This document shows positions 1 through 8,095 of a stretch of 12,230 nt of DNA, in pieces. The stretch spans positions 1 to 12,230 of the forward strand of contig VFKU01000465.1 in NCBI GenBank assembly GCA_009885415.1. The letters run 5' to 3'. Both the position numbers and the translations under genes were made by a program. Source of the stretch: Rhodothermota bacterium (lineage in GTDB: Bacteria > Hydrogenedentota > Hydrogenedentia > Hydrogenedentales > GCA-2746185). The notes beneath the pieces were generated by a model. The model made no database searches and was not told the origin of the DNA. It saw nothing but the letters and a program-made list of their open reading frames with translations. The number at the start of each line of letters is the position of its first letter. Position 1 is the stretch's first letter.

Positions 1-742
1 GCAGGGCCTTGACACGTTCTTCGCTGGTGCCTTGGAGGACCTTGGCAAGACGATCCTGGCGCGGCAGGGCCAGGTTTTCGATGGTGATGCCCGAGGCGAT
101 GTCGGCGGCGTTGATGCCGAGATCGGCGAGCGAGAATTCCTTAATTTCTTTCTTCTTGGCCTTCATGATGTTGGGCAGGGTCGGATAACGCGGGGTGTTG
201 ATGCCTTTTTGGATGGTGAAGAGCGCGGGGAGTGTCATTTCGAGTTTATAGCTGCCGCCTTCGATTTCGCGATCGACCACGGCGGAGGCGCCGTTCAACT
301 CGAAATCGGTGACGACGGAGGCGTGCGGAATGTTTAGAATTTCAGCGACGCGCTCGGGGACTTGGGAGGCGTCGTCATCGACCGCCTGCTTGCCGGCGAA
401 GATGAGTTGGACGTCTTCCTTTTTGAGCGCGGCAGCGAGGACGATCGCCACGCCGCGGCTATTAACGCCGGCGGTCGCGTCCTTGACGAGGATGGCGCGG
501 TCGGCGCCCATGGCGAGCGCGGTGCGGATGGTTTCCTGGCTGCCTTCGGGGCCCATGGTGACGACGATGACTTCGGTGGCCTTGCCGGCTTCTCGGAGCT
601 GGATGCCCTCTTCGATCGCGTGTTCGTCGTAGGGGCTCATGACGTACTTGAGGCCGGTGGTATCAACCGACTTGTTGTCGGCGCTGATCTTCAAGACCGA
701 GGCCGTGTCGGGGACGCGCTTCATCAAGATTGCAACTTTCAT
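1..742 (-). CDS. etfB: Electron transfer flavoprotein subunit beta (3' end cut by window edge)
   Basis: EtfB pairs with EtfA to carry electrons from acyl-CoA and related dehydrogenases to the quinone pool. EtfA holds FAD and EtfB normally binds AMP. The 247 visible residues open MKVAILMKRVPDT. They contain the family block LKYVMSPYDEHAIEEG (about 31-46), the nucleotide-binding stretch ALAMGADRAILV (about 76-87), FAGKQAVDDDASQVPE (about 115-130) and the dehydrogenase-recognition loop TLPNIMKAKKKEIK (about 188-201). Family members are about 250-260 residues, so only some ten residues are missing beyond position 1. The ATG at 742 is supported by an AGAGGA ribosome site 8 nt upstream and by the usual 'MKxxxxxKRVPDT' start. 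etfA would be expected next on this strand, outside the window, but cannot be seen. The assignment is secure; the physiological electron donor is not determined. Confidence 0.96.
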   Translation of the reverse strand, partial: MKVAILMKRVPDTASVLKISADNKSVDTTGLKYVMSPYDEHAIEEGIQLREAGKATEVIVVTMGPEGSQETIRTALAMGADRAILVKDATAGVNSRGVAIVLAAALKKEDVQLIFAGKQAVDDDASQVPERVAEILNIPHASVVTDFELNGASAVVDREIEGGSYKLEMTLPALFTIQKGINTPRYPTLPNIMKAKKKEIKEFSLADLGINAADIASGITIENLALPRQDRLAKVLQGTSEERVKAL

Positions 743-750
743 CGACGTCA

Positions 751-756
751 TCCTCT
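751..756 (-). promoter_or_regulatory. Ribosome binding site of etfB
   Basis: The minus strand reads AGAGGA with 8 nt before the ATG at 742. This is a good Shine-Dalgarno match and fixes the etfB start. Confidence 0.6.
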
Positions 757-832
757 ATGCGGGGTTAGCGGGCGGCCCCGCGCGGATTGGGCGGGGAAAT
801 TTCGGCGCGCCGGAGCGCGTCACTTAGTTAAG

Positions 833-862
833 ATCATAACCTTTTTTTGGGGGCTGGCTCAA
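833..862 (-). promoter_or_regulatory. Sigma70-type promoter candidate for etfB
   Basis: On the minus strand a TTGAGC box (862-857) is followed by an 18-nt spacer and a TATGAT box (838-833). Each hexamer is close to the TTGACA/TATAAT consensus, and the spacer holds a run of seven A. Transcription would start near 826, giving a leader of about 84 nt before etfB. This fits etfB being transcribed separately from the regulator gene that ends at 1023. Confidence 0.5.
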
Positions 863-898
863 GCGTGGAAAGTGGGAGCGGGAAGACCGAGAAAGAGA

Positions 899-943
899 AT
901 GGGAGGAATGGGAAGTAGAGGAAGAATGGGATGTGTGGGCGGG
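899..943. repeat. 9-nt-period ATGGGA tandem repeat, copy 1
   Basis: Hexamers begin at 899 (ATGGGA), 908 (ATGGGA), 917 (degenerate AGAGGA), 926 (ATGGGA) and 935 (GTGGGC), each followed by three variable bases. This is an exact 9-nt register over five units. It lies in the 280-bp spacer between etfB and the HDOD gene and belongs to no credible gene. The same motif and period recur at 8883-8909. No function is known to me. Confidence 0.6.
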
Positions 944-981
944 GAACTTGGCTTTCGTTTTTAGGTGATCGGCGGGCGTTC

Positions 982-1001
982 GGTCGAGCGGAAGCTCGAC
1001 C
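982..1001. repeat. Perfect 8-bp palindromic hairpin, GGAA loop
   Basis: GGTCGAGC (982-989) pairs perfectly with GCTCGACC (994-1001) around a 4-nt GGAA loop. It starts 22 nt past the stop of the minus-strand HDOD gene. Neither strand has a U-run directly after the stem, so it is not a classical intrinsic terminator. It could protect the 3' end of that mRNA, or be one copy of a dispersed palindromic element. Confidence 0.6.
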
Positions 1002-1022
1002 CTCCCGTAGCAGGCGCGTCGA

Positions 1023-2546
1023 TTAGACGGTGGCGGGGGCTGGGGCGACGGCGGCGTGGGCCTCTTGGAAGGCGTCGACGGTGTCGGCGCGGGTGAGGTT
1101 TAGGGGGACGTAATAGAGTTCGGCGCGATCGAGATTTAGGCTGGCGCTCATCTCGAAGGCGTCGGCCATGAGGACGGCGAGCGCAAGGATGGTGCTGAGT
1201 TCGCGGGCGTTCCGCGAGCGCTCGGGGGCGCGTTGGTAGCGGATGGCTTCAGCGAGGTTCGCCGGCAGGTTCCACTTGCGTGCGAGGAGGTAGGCGGCCT
1301 CGGGGGCGGCGAGGTGAAAGAGCCGCTCCTCGGCTTCGGTGCGGGCGGCGCCCGTGAGGCCTTGCGTGAGCCGCGGGTAACTGTTGGGCGCGGCCTGGCG
1401 TAGGGCGAGGCGGCCGAGGTCGTGAAGGAGCGCGGTGGTGTAGGCGGTGATGGCGGTCTGCGCGTTGATGCGCATGGCGATGGCTTGGGCCGCTTCTGCG
1501 CAGAACCGCGCACGGAGCCACAGGGCCTCGTAGTCGAAGCCGTCTTTGAGCGCGTGGTAATCCTCCGCGGCTTCGCCGAGGAGAACGCGGCCGACGGCGG
1601 CGGGGCCGAGCAGCGTGCAGGCAAGGCCGAGTCCGTCGACGCGGTGCGGAAACCCGTAGGCCTCGGAATTGGAGACGCGCAGGACGGCGGCGGTGGAAAT
1701 GGGATCGAGCGAAATCGCGTCGGCGATGGCGCGGAGCGAGCGGCCGTTGGCGTTGGATGCCAAGACGTCGCGCACCTCTTTGGCGGTCTGCGCGAAGGGC
1801 GCGAAATGATCGATCTCGGCAACGCGGCGCGCGACGGGGCTCGTGGCGAGGACTGTTTCGAGTTCTTTGAAGACGGCGGGCGCGCCGTTTTCTCCGAGAA
1901 ACATGATTCGGTTGTGTTGCGGATAGGAGGAATCGAGCATGCGGCGGATGTCTTCGACGGTGGTGAGCATTCGCTTGACGCGCAGGCCGGTATAACGCTC
2001 AACCTCCGCGATGACGTCGGTGTCGAGCGGGCAGGCCATGGCGAGGGTGAGCAGTTTCCCAAGGCGGTCGACGGGGATGAACATGCCGCGCGCGGCCATG
2101 TCAGCAGGGACGAGATCGAGGACTTCGCGTGGGATGTGGTAATTGGGCAGGTCGATGCTGGCGATGCCCTTTTGTTTGGCCATGACCGTGTGGAAGTCGA
2201 GCGGGCTCAGGTGGCCGATGTCGATGAGGAGGTCCCACTGAGTCCGGGGGAAGTCCATTTGGAGCACGGCGGCCTCTTCGACGGCGCGATCGCTCAGCAG
2301 ACCGTGTTGACGCAGGAGACGCAGCGCATCGGACTCGGGGCGCAATGCGGGCGAACCGGGTGACGGTGGCGTGGCCGGTTTGGCAGCGGACTCGGGACGC
2401 TTGGCGACCGGGGGCGTATCCGTGGGGTCGGCGGTGTCCAACGAGATGCGGAGCCGCTCCCCGCATTTGACGCAGGTGACGGTTTTGCCGAGCGCCTCGG
2501 CGGGCACTTTCATTTTCTGCCCGCAACTACAGGCGACGACGAGCAT
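1023..2546 (-). CDS. Zinc-ribbon / MshEN-like / HDOD domain regulatory protein
   Basis: A 507-residue protein from the ATG at 2546. Residues 6-28 form a zinc ribbon (CxC then CxxC: C6, C8, C25, C28). A Pro/Ser/Ala-rich linker runs to about residue 70. A region resembling the MshEN/GspE N-terminal fold follows (about 76-207), then an HDOD domain (about 226-439) with LLHDLGR at 373-379. HDOD proteins are usually signalling or regulatory modules that have lost the full HD phosphohydrolase site. Here one HD pair remains, but the upstream metal-binding histidine is not evident. MshEN domains can bind c-di-GMP, but the RLG-type motifs look degenerate. The start is chosen because such ribbons usually begin a few residues before the first Cys. 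A GTG at 2564 with AAGGGGG 5 nt upstream and an ATG at 2609 are alternatives. The gene diverges from the giant coiled-coil gene. Confidence 0.82.
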   Translation of the reverse strand: MLVVACSCGQKMKVPAEALGKTVTCVKCGERLRISLDTADPTDTPPVAKRPESAAKPATPPSPGSPALRPESDALRLLRQHGLLSDRAVEEAAVLQMDFPRTQWDLLIDIGHLSPLDFHTVMAKQKGIASIDLPNYHIPREVLDLVPADMAARGMFIPVDRLGKLLTLAMACPLDTDVIAEVERYTGLRVKRMLTTVEDIRRMLDSSYPQHNRIMFLGENGAPAVFKELETVLATSPVARRVAEIDHFAPFAQTAKEVRDVLASNANGRSLRAIADAISLDPISTAAVLRVSNSEAYGFPHRVDGLGLACTLLGPAAVGRVLLGEAAEDYHALKDGFDYEALWLRARFCAEAAQAIAMRINAQTAITAYTTALLHDLGRLALRQAAPNSYPRLTQGLTGAARTEAEERLFHLAAPEAAYLLARKWNLPANLAEAIRYQRAPERSRNARELSTILALAVLMADAFEMSASLNLDRAELYYVPLNLTRADTVDAFQEAHAAVAPAPATV

Positions 2547-2628
2547 GGCGCTGTCTTGGGCCACGTATGCCCCCTTGAAAACGCGGCTTCCCCCGGGAAT
2601 ATCGAGCATCCAGGCTGGATACCTGTGA

Positions 2629-2637
2629 AGTATACCA
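2629..2637 (-). promoter_or_regulatory. Extended -10 promoter candidate for the HDOD gene
   Basis: The minus strand reads TGG-TATACT, a good extended -10 element (TGn plus a 5/6 TATAAT match), with no convincing -35 box. Transcription would begin near 2622. That leaves room for any of the candidate starts at 2609, 2564 or 2546. Confidence 0.4.
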
Positions 2638-2753
2638 AATCCGTGGGCTTAATGGGGTTGCGCAGGGCGCAGCGGGCCTCGTAAAATTGGCGCGGCGCGG
2701 GTGGATCGGGGCGCGCCGGGCCCGAGACCCCGCGAAATCAGGGCGAAATACGG

Positions 2754-2759
2754 TATAGT
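2754..2759 (+). promoter_or_regulatory. Possible -10 box for the coiled-coil gene
   Basis: TATAGT sits 20 nt before the ATG at 2780. No matching -35 hexamer is visible about 17 nt upstream, so this is a weak call based on the hexamer and its position in the divergent intergenic region. Confidence 0.25.
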
Positions 2760-2766
2760 CCTAAGT

Positions 2767-2772
2767 GGGGGA
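2767..2772 (+). promoter_or_regulatory. Ribosome binding site deciding the coiled-coil gene start
   Basis: GGGGGA lies 7 nt before the ATG at 2780. It favours that codon over the in-frame GTG at 2765, which overlaps the site itself. It also favours it over the ATG at 2819, where a G-run sits too close to the codon. Confidence 0.45.
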
Positions 2773-2779
2773 CTGCTCA

Positions 2780-5700
2780 ATGCCAGGTGCGCCGGTAAAA
2801 ACGGCCATACGGGGGACCATGTACACGGCCGACGCCGAACATAAGTACAAGACGGCCGGGGACTTACTGCGGCGGGAGCAATACGGGGCCTCCTTCAATC
2901 TCGCGCTCGAACTCGAACAGTCCATGCCCGAAAGCGCAGGTGTGGCCATGTTCGAGGCGCTCAACTTGTACATGATGGGCCGCGCCGACGAAGCGGCGGC
3001 GGCGTGCGAACGCGTGCGGGAGCGCTTATCGGCGATCCGGCACAATGGCGATGCACTGAACGACTTGCTCAACGAGGTCCAGCGTCGCGATCTGCACAAG
3101 CACCTGGACGAGCAAGAGACCAAAGTGCGCGCGCTGCTGGAATCGCTCGGGCGCGGAGCGCCAACCCTCCCGGCACCGGGATTTAACGCGGCGCTTCGGG
3201 ACGCGGTGATGGAGGCGCCGAAAGATTCCGGCGTGCTCGACAACCGCATCGGAGAATTCGCGCAAAGCCTCGAACAAATTCGTTCTGAGGAGCGCAGCGG
3301 CTTGGATTCGAGCCAGGCCTTGCTCCATGAATTGCAACGGTTGCGCGAGGCGGACGCGGCAAACGCGGTGGAACTCGAACGCGCGCGGCTGGAAGTGGAC
3401 GCGCTGCAGCGCTCGCTCGATGAGCGCGAGCAGGCGATCCGCCGCGAGCAACAAAGCAGCACGGCGCGCGAGGAGGCAATGTCGGGCCTACTCTCGGAAC
3501 TGACACGCGCGCGGCGCGACGCGGACCTCTCTTCGGAATCGGAGAAGCAGCTTTCCACGGAGATCGAGAAGCTTCGGTTCATCGAAGACGAGAAGAACCG
3601 GGACCTGGTACACGCGCGCGAGCAGATGCACCGGCTCGCCGAAGATCTCAAGTCGCGGGAGGACGCGCTCACGCTGACGGCCGTCAGTGAAGTGGAACGC
3701 GAGCAGGCGCTGCGCCAACTGAACATGGAACTCGAACGGCTGCGCAAGGAAGCGGAGACGTCGTCGGAGTCGGAGAAGGTGTTGGGCGCGGAACTGGAGC
3801 GCCTGAAGTCGGTCGAGCAGGAACAGGGCGCGGCATTGAATCAAGCACGCGGAGAAATGGACCGGCTGGCCTTCGAGCTAACGCTGCGCGAAAAAACTAT
3901 CGCGGCGGCCGAGCAGAGCGAAACCGAGCGCGAGCAACAGATGGGCCGGCTGCGATCCGAACTCGACACGATCCGCCGGGAAGCCTCGGACGCCTCGGCC
4001 TCGGAGCGCAAGTTGGCGGAGGAACTGGGCCGGCTTCGCGTCGCGGAGGCGGAGCGCGTGGCGGCGATGGAACGTTCGCGCCAGGAAATGGACGCGCTGC
4101 GCCGCGAGCTGGAGTTGCGCGAGAAGGCGATCGCGGCGGCGCAACAGACGGACGCGGAACGCGCGCAGACGATCAATCGGCTTCATGCGGAGCTCGGCGG
4201 GCTGCGGGTGGAAGCGAGCGAAGCGGCGGACTCCGAGAAAAAACTGACGGCGGAACTCGACCGGCTGCGTGCGATTGAGGGTGAAACAAAGAAGAACCTG
4301 GACCAGACCCGCGGCGAAGTGGACTCGCTCAAGTCGGCCTTGCGCGATCGCGAGCAGGTGATCGCGGCGTCGGAAAAGAGCGAGGCGGAGCGGCAACAAA
4401 CGATCGGGCACCTGCAAGTCGAGCTCGATGCGCTGCGCCGCGAGGCGCTGGAGACCTCGAAGTCGAAATCCGCGCTGAGCGGCGAACTGGATCGCCTGCG
4501 GACGATCGAAAGCGATAAGACCGCGGAACTGGAGCGCGCGCGCACGGAAATGGACACGCTGCGGGCGGCGGTGCAGGACCGCGAAAAGCTGATCGCAGTG
4601 GCGCAAAAGAGCGAGGCGGAACGTCGCGCGGCGACGGCGCGATTGCAGGCGGAACTCGACGCGACGCGGCGTGGATCGAAAGCGATGGAGGCCTCGGAGA
4701 AGGCGCTCGCGGAGGACTTGGAGCGGCTGCGCGGCCTCGAGCGCGAGAAGGAATCGCAACTGGACGCGTCACGCCGCGAAATCGAGGGCCTGCAACAGGC
4801 GCTGATCGATCACGAGCGGACGATCAAGGCCTCGGAACAAAGCGAGGCGCAACGCGCGGCGACGATCCGCGAGTTGCAATCGCAGCTCGAACGGGTGCAG
4901 GCCGATGCGGAGCGCGCGGCGAGTTCCGAGAAGACGTTGACGAAGGAATTACAGCGGCTGCGTGAAATCGATCTGCGCAAGTCGATTGAGATGGAGACGG
5001 CGAAGCGGTCAATCCAGGACTTGCAGCGGAACCTCGAGGCCCGCGAGACCGTCATCCGCGATGCGGAAACTCAAAACCAGGAACGTGCGCAACAAATCCA
5101 ATCGCTCCAGGTGAAATTCGACACGCTGGCGACCGAGGCGCGGGAGAGTTCGGCCGAGGGCCGGGCGTTGCGCAAGGAACTCGATCAGTTGCGCGCGGCG
5201 CAGCACTCGGGCGAGAACCACCTGGTCGAAGCGCGGCTCGACATGCAGACCTTGCAGGCGACGCTCGATGCGCGCGAGCGATCGGTGGCCGAGGCGGAAG
5301 CGAGCACGGCCGCGCGCGAAGCGGCGATGGTAAAGACGCGCCAGGAGCTCGAAGCCTTGCAGCGACAAGCGGCGGAGCGCGCGGCCTCGGAGGCGAACGT
5401 GGCGGCGGAGCTCGATCGTTTCCGTACGGCGAGCGCATCGGCCCTGGCGAAGGCGCGCTCGGAGATGCTCGAACTTCACGAGCGCCTGGCGGCGCGGGAG
5501 CGGGCCTTCCGCGAGGCGGAATCGGGCGGGGCGGAGCGCGAGCGCGCGATCGGCGAGTTGCAAGGGCAGCTCGAGGAGATGCGGCGGCAGGCGCAAGAAA
5601 AGGCGGCCTCGGAGTCCGCGCTGGCGGCGGAACTGGCCCGCTTCAAGAGCGCGAGCGCGGAGGCACTCGAGCAGGCGCGCGGCGAAATGGCGGGGCTGAA

Positions 5701-8089
5701 GGAAGAGCTCGCGCGGCGTCAGGCGCTGGTCTCCGAAGTGGAAAAGGGCCACGGCGATCGGGAGCAGGCGATTCACGGCTTGCAGCGTCGCCTGGAAGAT
5801 ATGGAAGCGCGCGCCGAACAGAAGGCGCAATCGGAAGCCGCGCTGGCCTCTGAACTCGACTGCTTCAAGAGCGCGAGCGCGGAGGCGCTGGAGAAGGCGC
5901 GGGCCGAGATGGCCCAAATGCAGACCGAACTCGCGCAGCGCGAAACGGCGATCCGCGACGTTGAGTCGCGGCGCGGCGAGCGCGAGTCGGCCATGTCGGG
6001 CTTGCAGTCGCAACTGAGCGAGGCCCACGCGCGCGCCGAACAAAAGGCGGCCTCCGAGTCGGCGCTTTCGTCGGAATTGGTGCACATCCGCACAGCGAGC
6101 GCGCAGGCCCTCGACGAGGCGCGGCGCGAGCTCGAACGCATGCGCGGACAGCTCGCCGAGCGCGAGGAATCCATGCGTGCGGCAGAATCCGGCCAGGGCG
6201 GCCAGGCCCAGGCGATTGCGAAGCTGCAAGCGGACCTGAGTGCGCGCGAGCACGAGGCAGCGGACAAGGCGCGTTCGAAGGCGTCGCTCGAGCAGGAATT
6301 GGAGCGCATGCGCACGCTGAGCACCGAGGCGCTGGACGAAGCGCGACGCGAGGTGCAAGAGCTGCGCCAGCAACTGACGGCGCGGGCGCGCGTGGTCGAA
6401 ACGGAAGAAGCGCGTACCTCGCTGCGCGAGACGGCCATCGACAAATTGCAGTCCGACCTCGAGCGGGTGAAGACGGAGGCGCTGCAGAAAGTGAAATCGG
6501 AGCAGGCGTTGCACGCGGAACTGGAGCGCTTCAAGAGCGCGAGCGCGGAGGCCATGGATCAGGCGCGCCGCGACATGGAAGAACTCGAGCGCGAACTCGA
6601 ACAGCGCGCCGGGGCCGTGCGCAAGACAGAGGAGGACGCGCGGCGCCGCGACGGCGAATTGCGGAAACTCCAGGAATCGCTGGAGGCCATGCAGACCGAG
6701 GCCGCGCGCCGCGAAGACGCTGAAAAACTTTTGACGCAGGAATTGGATCGTGTGCGGCTGGACAAGGAAGAAGAACTGCGCCGGACGCGGGAACTGGTCA
6801 ACCAACTCCAGAAGGAACTCGAAGAGAAGGGGGCCAAGGCACAGGGCCCGGGCCGGCCCTCGGCCGAGCGGGACGAACTGCTCGAATCGCTGCGGCAAAG
6901 CATGGACGCGCTGGAACGCCGGCCCGCCAGCGCGCCGGCAGCGCCGGCAGCGCCGAATCGGACCGTGGCGCTCGCGATCGGCGCGGCCGGCCGGAGCGCG
7001 GACGAGAAGTTGCCGAGTATCGAGGACACGACGGGCATCGTTCTGGACATCGAGAGTACACACACGGAGCTCCACGCGCTCCGGAAAGAACTTGATCTGA
7101 AAGAGACGCAGATGCGCCAGTCCGCCGAACAAGGCGTGCGGCGCGAGGAGACGTTGCTGCGTTTACAGGCGCAACTGAAGGAACTGCGCGACGAGAACGC
7201 TGCGGAAGAGAATTCTGCTGCGCTGCTCGGCGAGATCGAGTCGCTACAAACCGAACAGGACTCCAGCGAACAGGCGCTGCGCGAGACGCGAAAGCAGGCC
7301 GAAGAATTGCGCAGGCTCATTTCGGATCAGATGGATCGCCTGCGCCGAGTCGAGGACCGCGCCAAACTCTCGGCCGCGCGTTCGCGCACGACGGTGCCGA
7401 AACGTTTCGTGGTTCTGGTCGGCGTTTCGGTCGTCGCGTTACTCGCGGTCTTGTACCAATTTGTCCGGTTGGGGTATTTCGGCATGAGTTCGAACCCGAC
7501 GCCCACACCGTCGATCGTCGCCAATCCCGCGCCGCAGGACCGAATCGATACGGCGCGCGCGTCGGGCGCGCCGGGACCGCGGGTCATCCGTTTTCCCGCC
7601 AACCAGACGCTGGGCACGCTGAGCATCCGCGCATGGGACAAGACGGAAGGGAAGTGGCGCGTGCACGGAGACGCGCGCGGGCCGATGTCGCTCGGGGGCG
7701 AGCATGTCCTCCAACTGACGATCCCGAGCGCGGAGCGGCTGAACCTCGTCCCCTTGGCGACGCTGGACGTGGACGATCTTTATGGGCTGTCGTTAAGCGG
7801 GGCGGGCGTTACAGATACGCAAATGAAACACGTCGCGATGCTGACGGGCCTGCGCGAGCTCGCTATCGAAGATGCGAAGATTTCGCTCGTGGGCCTCGAG
7901 CCGCTTCGCGGCATGACTCGCCTGCGCGTATTGAGTCTGAGGAACACGCCGCTGGCCGCGGATGCGGTGGAGATTCTTGGGGGCATGGGGTCGCTTGAGA
8001 AGCTCGACCTGCGCGGGACGGGCCTGGTCAAGAGCGCGATCGAAGAATTGACTACGGCGCTGCCGGACTGCACGATCGAGTCAAAGTAA
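2780..8089 (+). CDS. Giant coiled-coil membrane protein with C-terminal leucine-rich repeats
   Basis: A 1769-residue protein that I do not recognise as a named family. Residues about 15-130 are helical and TPR-like, with alternating small and aromatic residues. From about 177 to 1350 there is an almost unbroken Glu/Arg/Ala/Leu-rich coiled coil built of tandem units: nine of 77 residues, then six of 74, then a partial unit. A Pro/Ala break (about 1380-1400) precedes a second, shorter coil to about 1530. One membrane helix follows at about 1543-1565 (FVVLVGVSVVALLAVLY). The basic flank before it (RSRTTVPKR) predicts the coil is cytoplasmic and the C-terminus extracytoplasmic. After a Pro/Thr linker and a short beta-rich part, residues about 1665-1769 form 3-4 LRRs ending ALPDCTI, as in planctomycete-type LRR proteins. 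There is no signal peptide and no evident enzyme domain. A scaffold or spacer role is inference. The PPTase gene starts 6 bp after its stop. Confidence 0.85.
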   Translation: MPGAPVKTAIRGTMYTADAEHKYKTAGDLLRREQYGASFNLALELEQSMPESAGVAMFEALNLYMMGRADEAAAACERVRERLSAIRHNGDALNDLLNEVQRRDLHKHLDEQETKVRALLESLGRGAPTLPAPGFNAALRDAVMEAPKDSGVLDNRIGEFAQSLEQIRSEERSGLDSSQALLHELQRLREADAANAVELERARLEVDALQRSLDEREQAIRREQQSSTAREEAMSGLLSELTRARRDADLSSESEKQLSTEIEKLRFIEDEKNRDLVHAREQMHRLAEDLKSREDALTLTAVSEVEREQALRQLNMELERLRKEAETSSESEKVLGAELERLKSVEQEQGAALNQARGEMDRLAFELTLREKTIAAAEQSETEREQQMGRLRSELDTIRREASDASASERKLAEELGRLRVAEAERVAAMERSRQEMDALRRELELREKAIAAAQQTDAERAQTINRLHAELGGLRVEASEAADSEKKLTAELDRLRAIEGETKKNLDQTRGEVDSLKSALRDREQVIAASEKSEAERQQTIGHLQVELDALRREALETSKSKSALSGELDRLRTIESDKTAELERARTEMDTLRAAVQDREKLIAVAQKSEAERRAATARLQAELDATRRGSKAMEASEKALAEDLERLRGLEREKESQLDASRREIEGLQQALIDHERTIKASEQSEAQRAATIRELQSQLERVQADAERAASSEKTLTKELQRLREIDLRKSIEMETAKRSIQDLQRNLEARETVIRDAETQNQERAQQIQSLQVKFDTLATEARESSAEGRALRKELDQLRAAQHSGENHLVEARLDMQTLQATLDARERSVAEAEASTAAREAAMVKTRQELEALQRQAAERAASEANVAAELDRFRTASASALAKARSEMLELHERLAARERAFREAESGGAERERAIGELQGQLEEMRRQAQEKAASESALAAELARFKSASAEALEQARGEMAGLKEELARRQALVSEVEKGHGDREQAIHGLQRRLEDMEARAEQKAQSEAALASELDCFKSASAEALEKARAEMAQMQTELAQRETAIRDVESRRGERESAMSGLQSQLSEAHARAEQKAASESALSSELVHIRTASAQALDEARRELERMRGQLAEREESMRAAESGQGGQAQAIAKLQADLSAREHEAADKARSKASLEQELERMRTLSTEALDEARREVQELRQQLTARARVVETEEARTSLRETAIDKLQSDLERVKTEALQKVKSEQALHAELERFKSASAEAMDQARRDMEELERELEQRAGAVRKTEEDARRRDGELRKLQESLEAMQTEAARREDAEKLLTQELDRVRLDKEEELRRTRELVNQLQKELEEKGAKAQGPGRPSAERDELLESLRQSMDALERRPASAPAAPAAPNRTVALAIGAAGRSADEKLPSIEDTTGIVLDIESTHTELHALRKELDLKETQMRQSAEQGVRREETLLRLQAQLKELRDENAAEENSAALLGEIESLQTEQDSSEQALRETRKQAEELRRLISDQMDRLRRVEDRAKLSAARSRTTVPKRFVVLVGVSVVALLAVLYQFVRLGYFGMSSNPTPTPSIVANPAPQDRIDTARASGAPGPRVIRFPANQTLGTLSIRAWDKTEGKWRVHGDARGPMSLGGEHVLQLTIPSAERLNLVPLATLDVDDLYGLSLSGAGVTDTQMKHVAMLTGLRELAIEDAKISLVGLEPLRGMTRLRVLSLRNTPLAADAVEILGGMGSLEKLDLRGTGLVKSAIEELTTALPDCTIESK
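3308..5386 (+). repeat. Nine tandem 77-residue (231-nt) coiled-coil units
   Basis: Counting residues between equivalent S-E-K-x-L positions gives exactly 77 nine times in succession. Unit pattern: SEKxLxxEL(D/E)RLR, about 20 residues, ARxEMxxL, then L-x-x-RE, A-x-x-S-E-A-E-R and LQxELxxLRR. Seventy-seven residues is eleven heptads, so hydrophobic register is kept across unit joins. Unit starts in DNA are 3308 plus multiples of 231. Sequence between units is diverged, as expected of old duplications. Confidence 0.85.
5387..6718 (+). repeat. Six tandem 74-residue (222-nt) coiled-coil units
   Basis: Directly after the 77-residue units, the period drops to exactly 74 residues for six units. Each starts like SESALxxEL and carries a block like RFKSASAEALxxARxEM, which replaces the longer segment of the first class and is 3 residues shorter. 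Seventy-four equals nine heptads plus one 11-residue hendecad, which is a regular stutter. A partial further unit begins at 6719 (AEKLLTQELDRVR). A 25-nt segment coding FKSASAEA is identical at 5640, 5862 and 6528. Confidence 0.85.
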
Positions 8090-8095
8090 TCCGCG

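Noticed and set aside
362..964. A 200-codon open frame on the plus strand
   Set aside because: Its first half is antisense to etfB and its tail merely translates the intergenic ATGGGA repeat as M-G-x; there is no ribosome site or domain.
982..1001. Intrinsic terminator of the HDOD gene
   Set aside because: The stem is strong, but no run of U follows it on the transcribed strand. It is listed as a palindrome instead.
1422..2363. A 313-codon open frame on the plus strand
   Set aside because: It is antisense to the zinc-ribbon/HDOD gene, with no recognisable domain or ribosome site.
3308..6718. CRISPR array or satellite DNA
   Set aside because: The periodicity is at the protein level in one long open frame, unit DNA is diverged, and there are no spacers.
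5009..7132. A 707-codon open frame on the minus strand
   Set aside because: It is antisense to the coiled-coil repeats. GC-rich Glu/Arg/Ala/Leu codons in a periodic gene leave the opposite strand without stops. Its translation is low-complexity Arg/Leu/Phe text with no domain.
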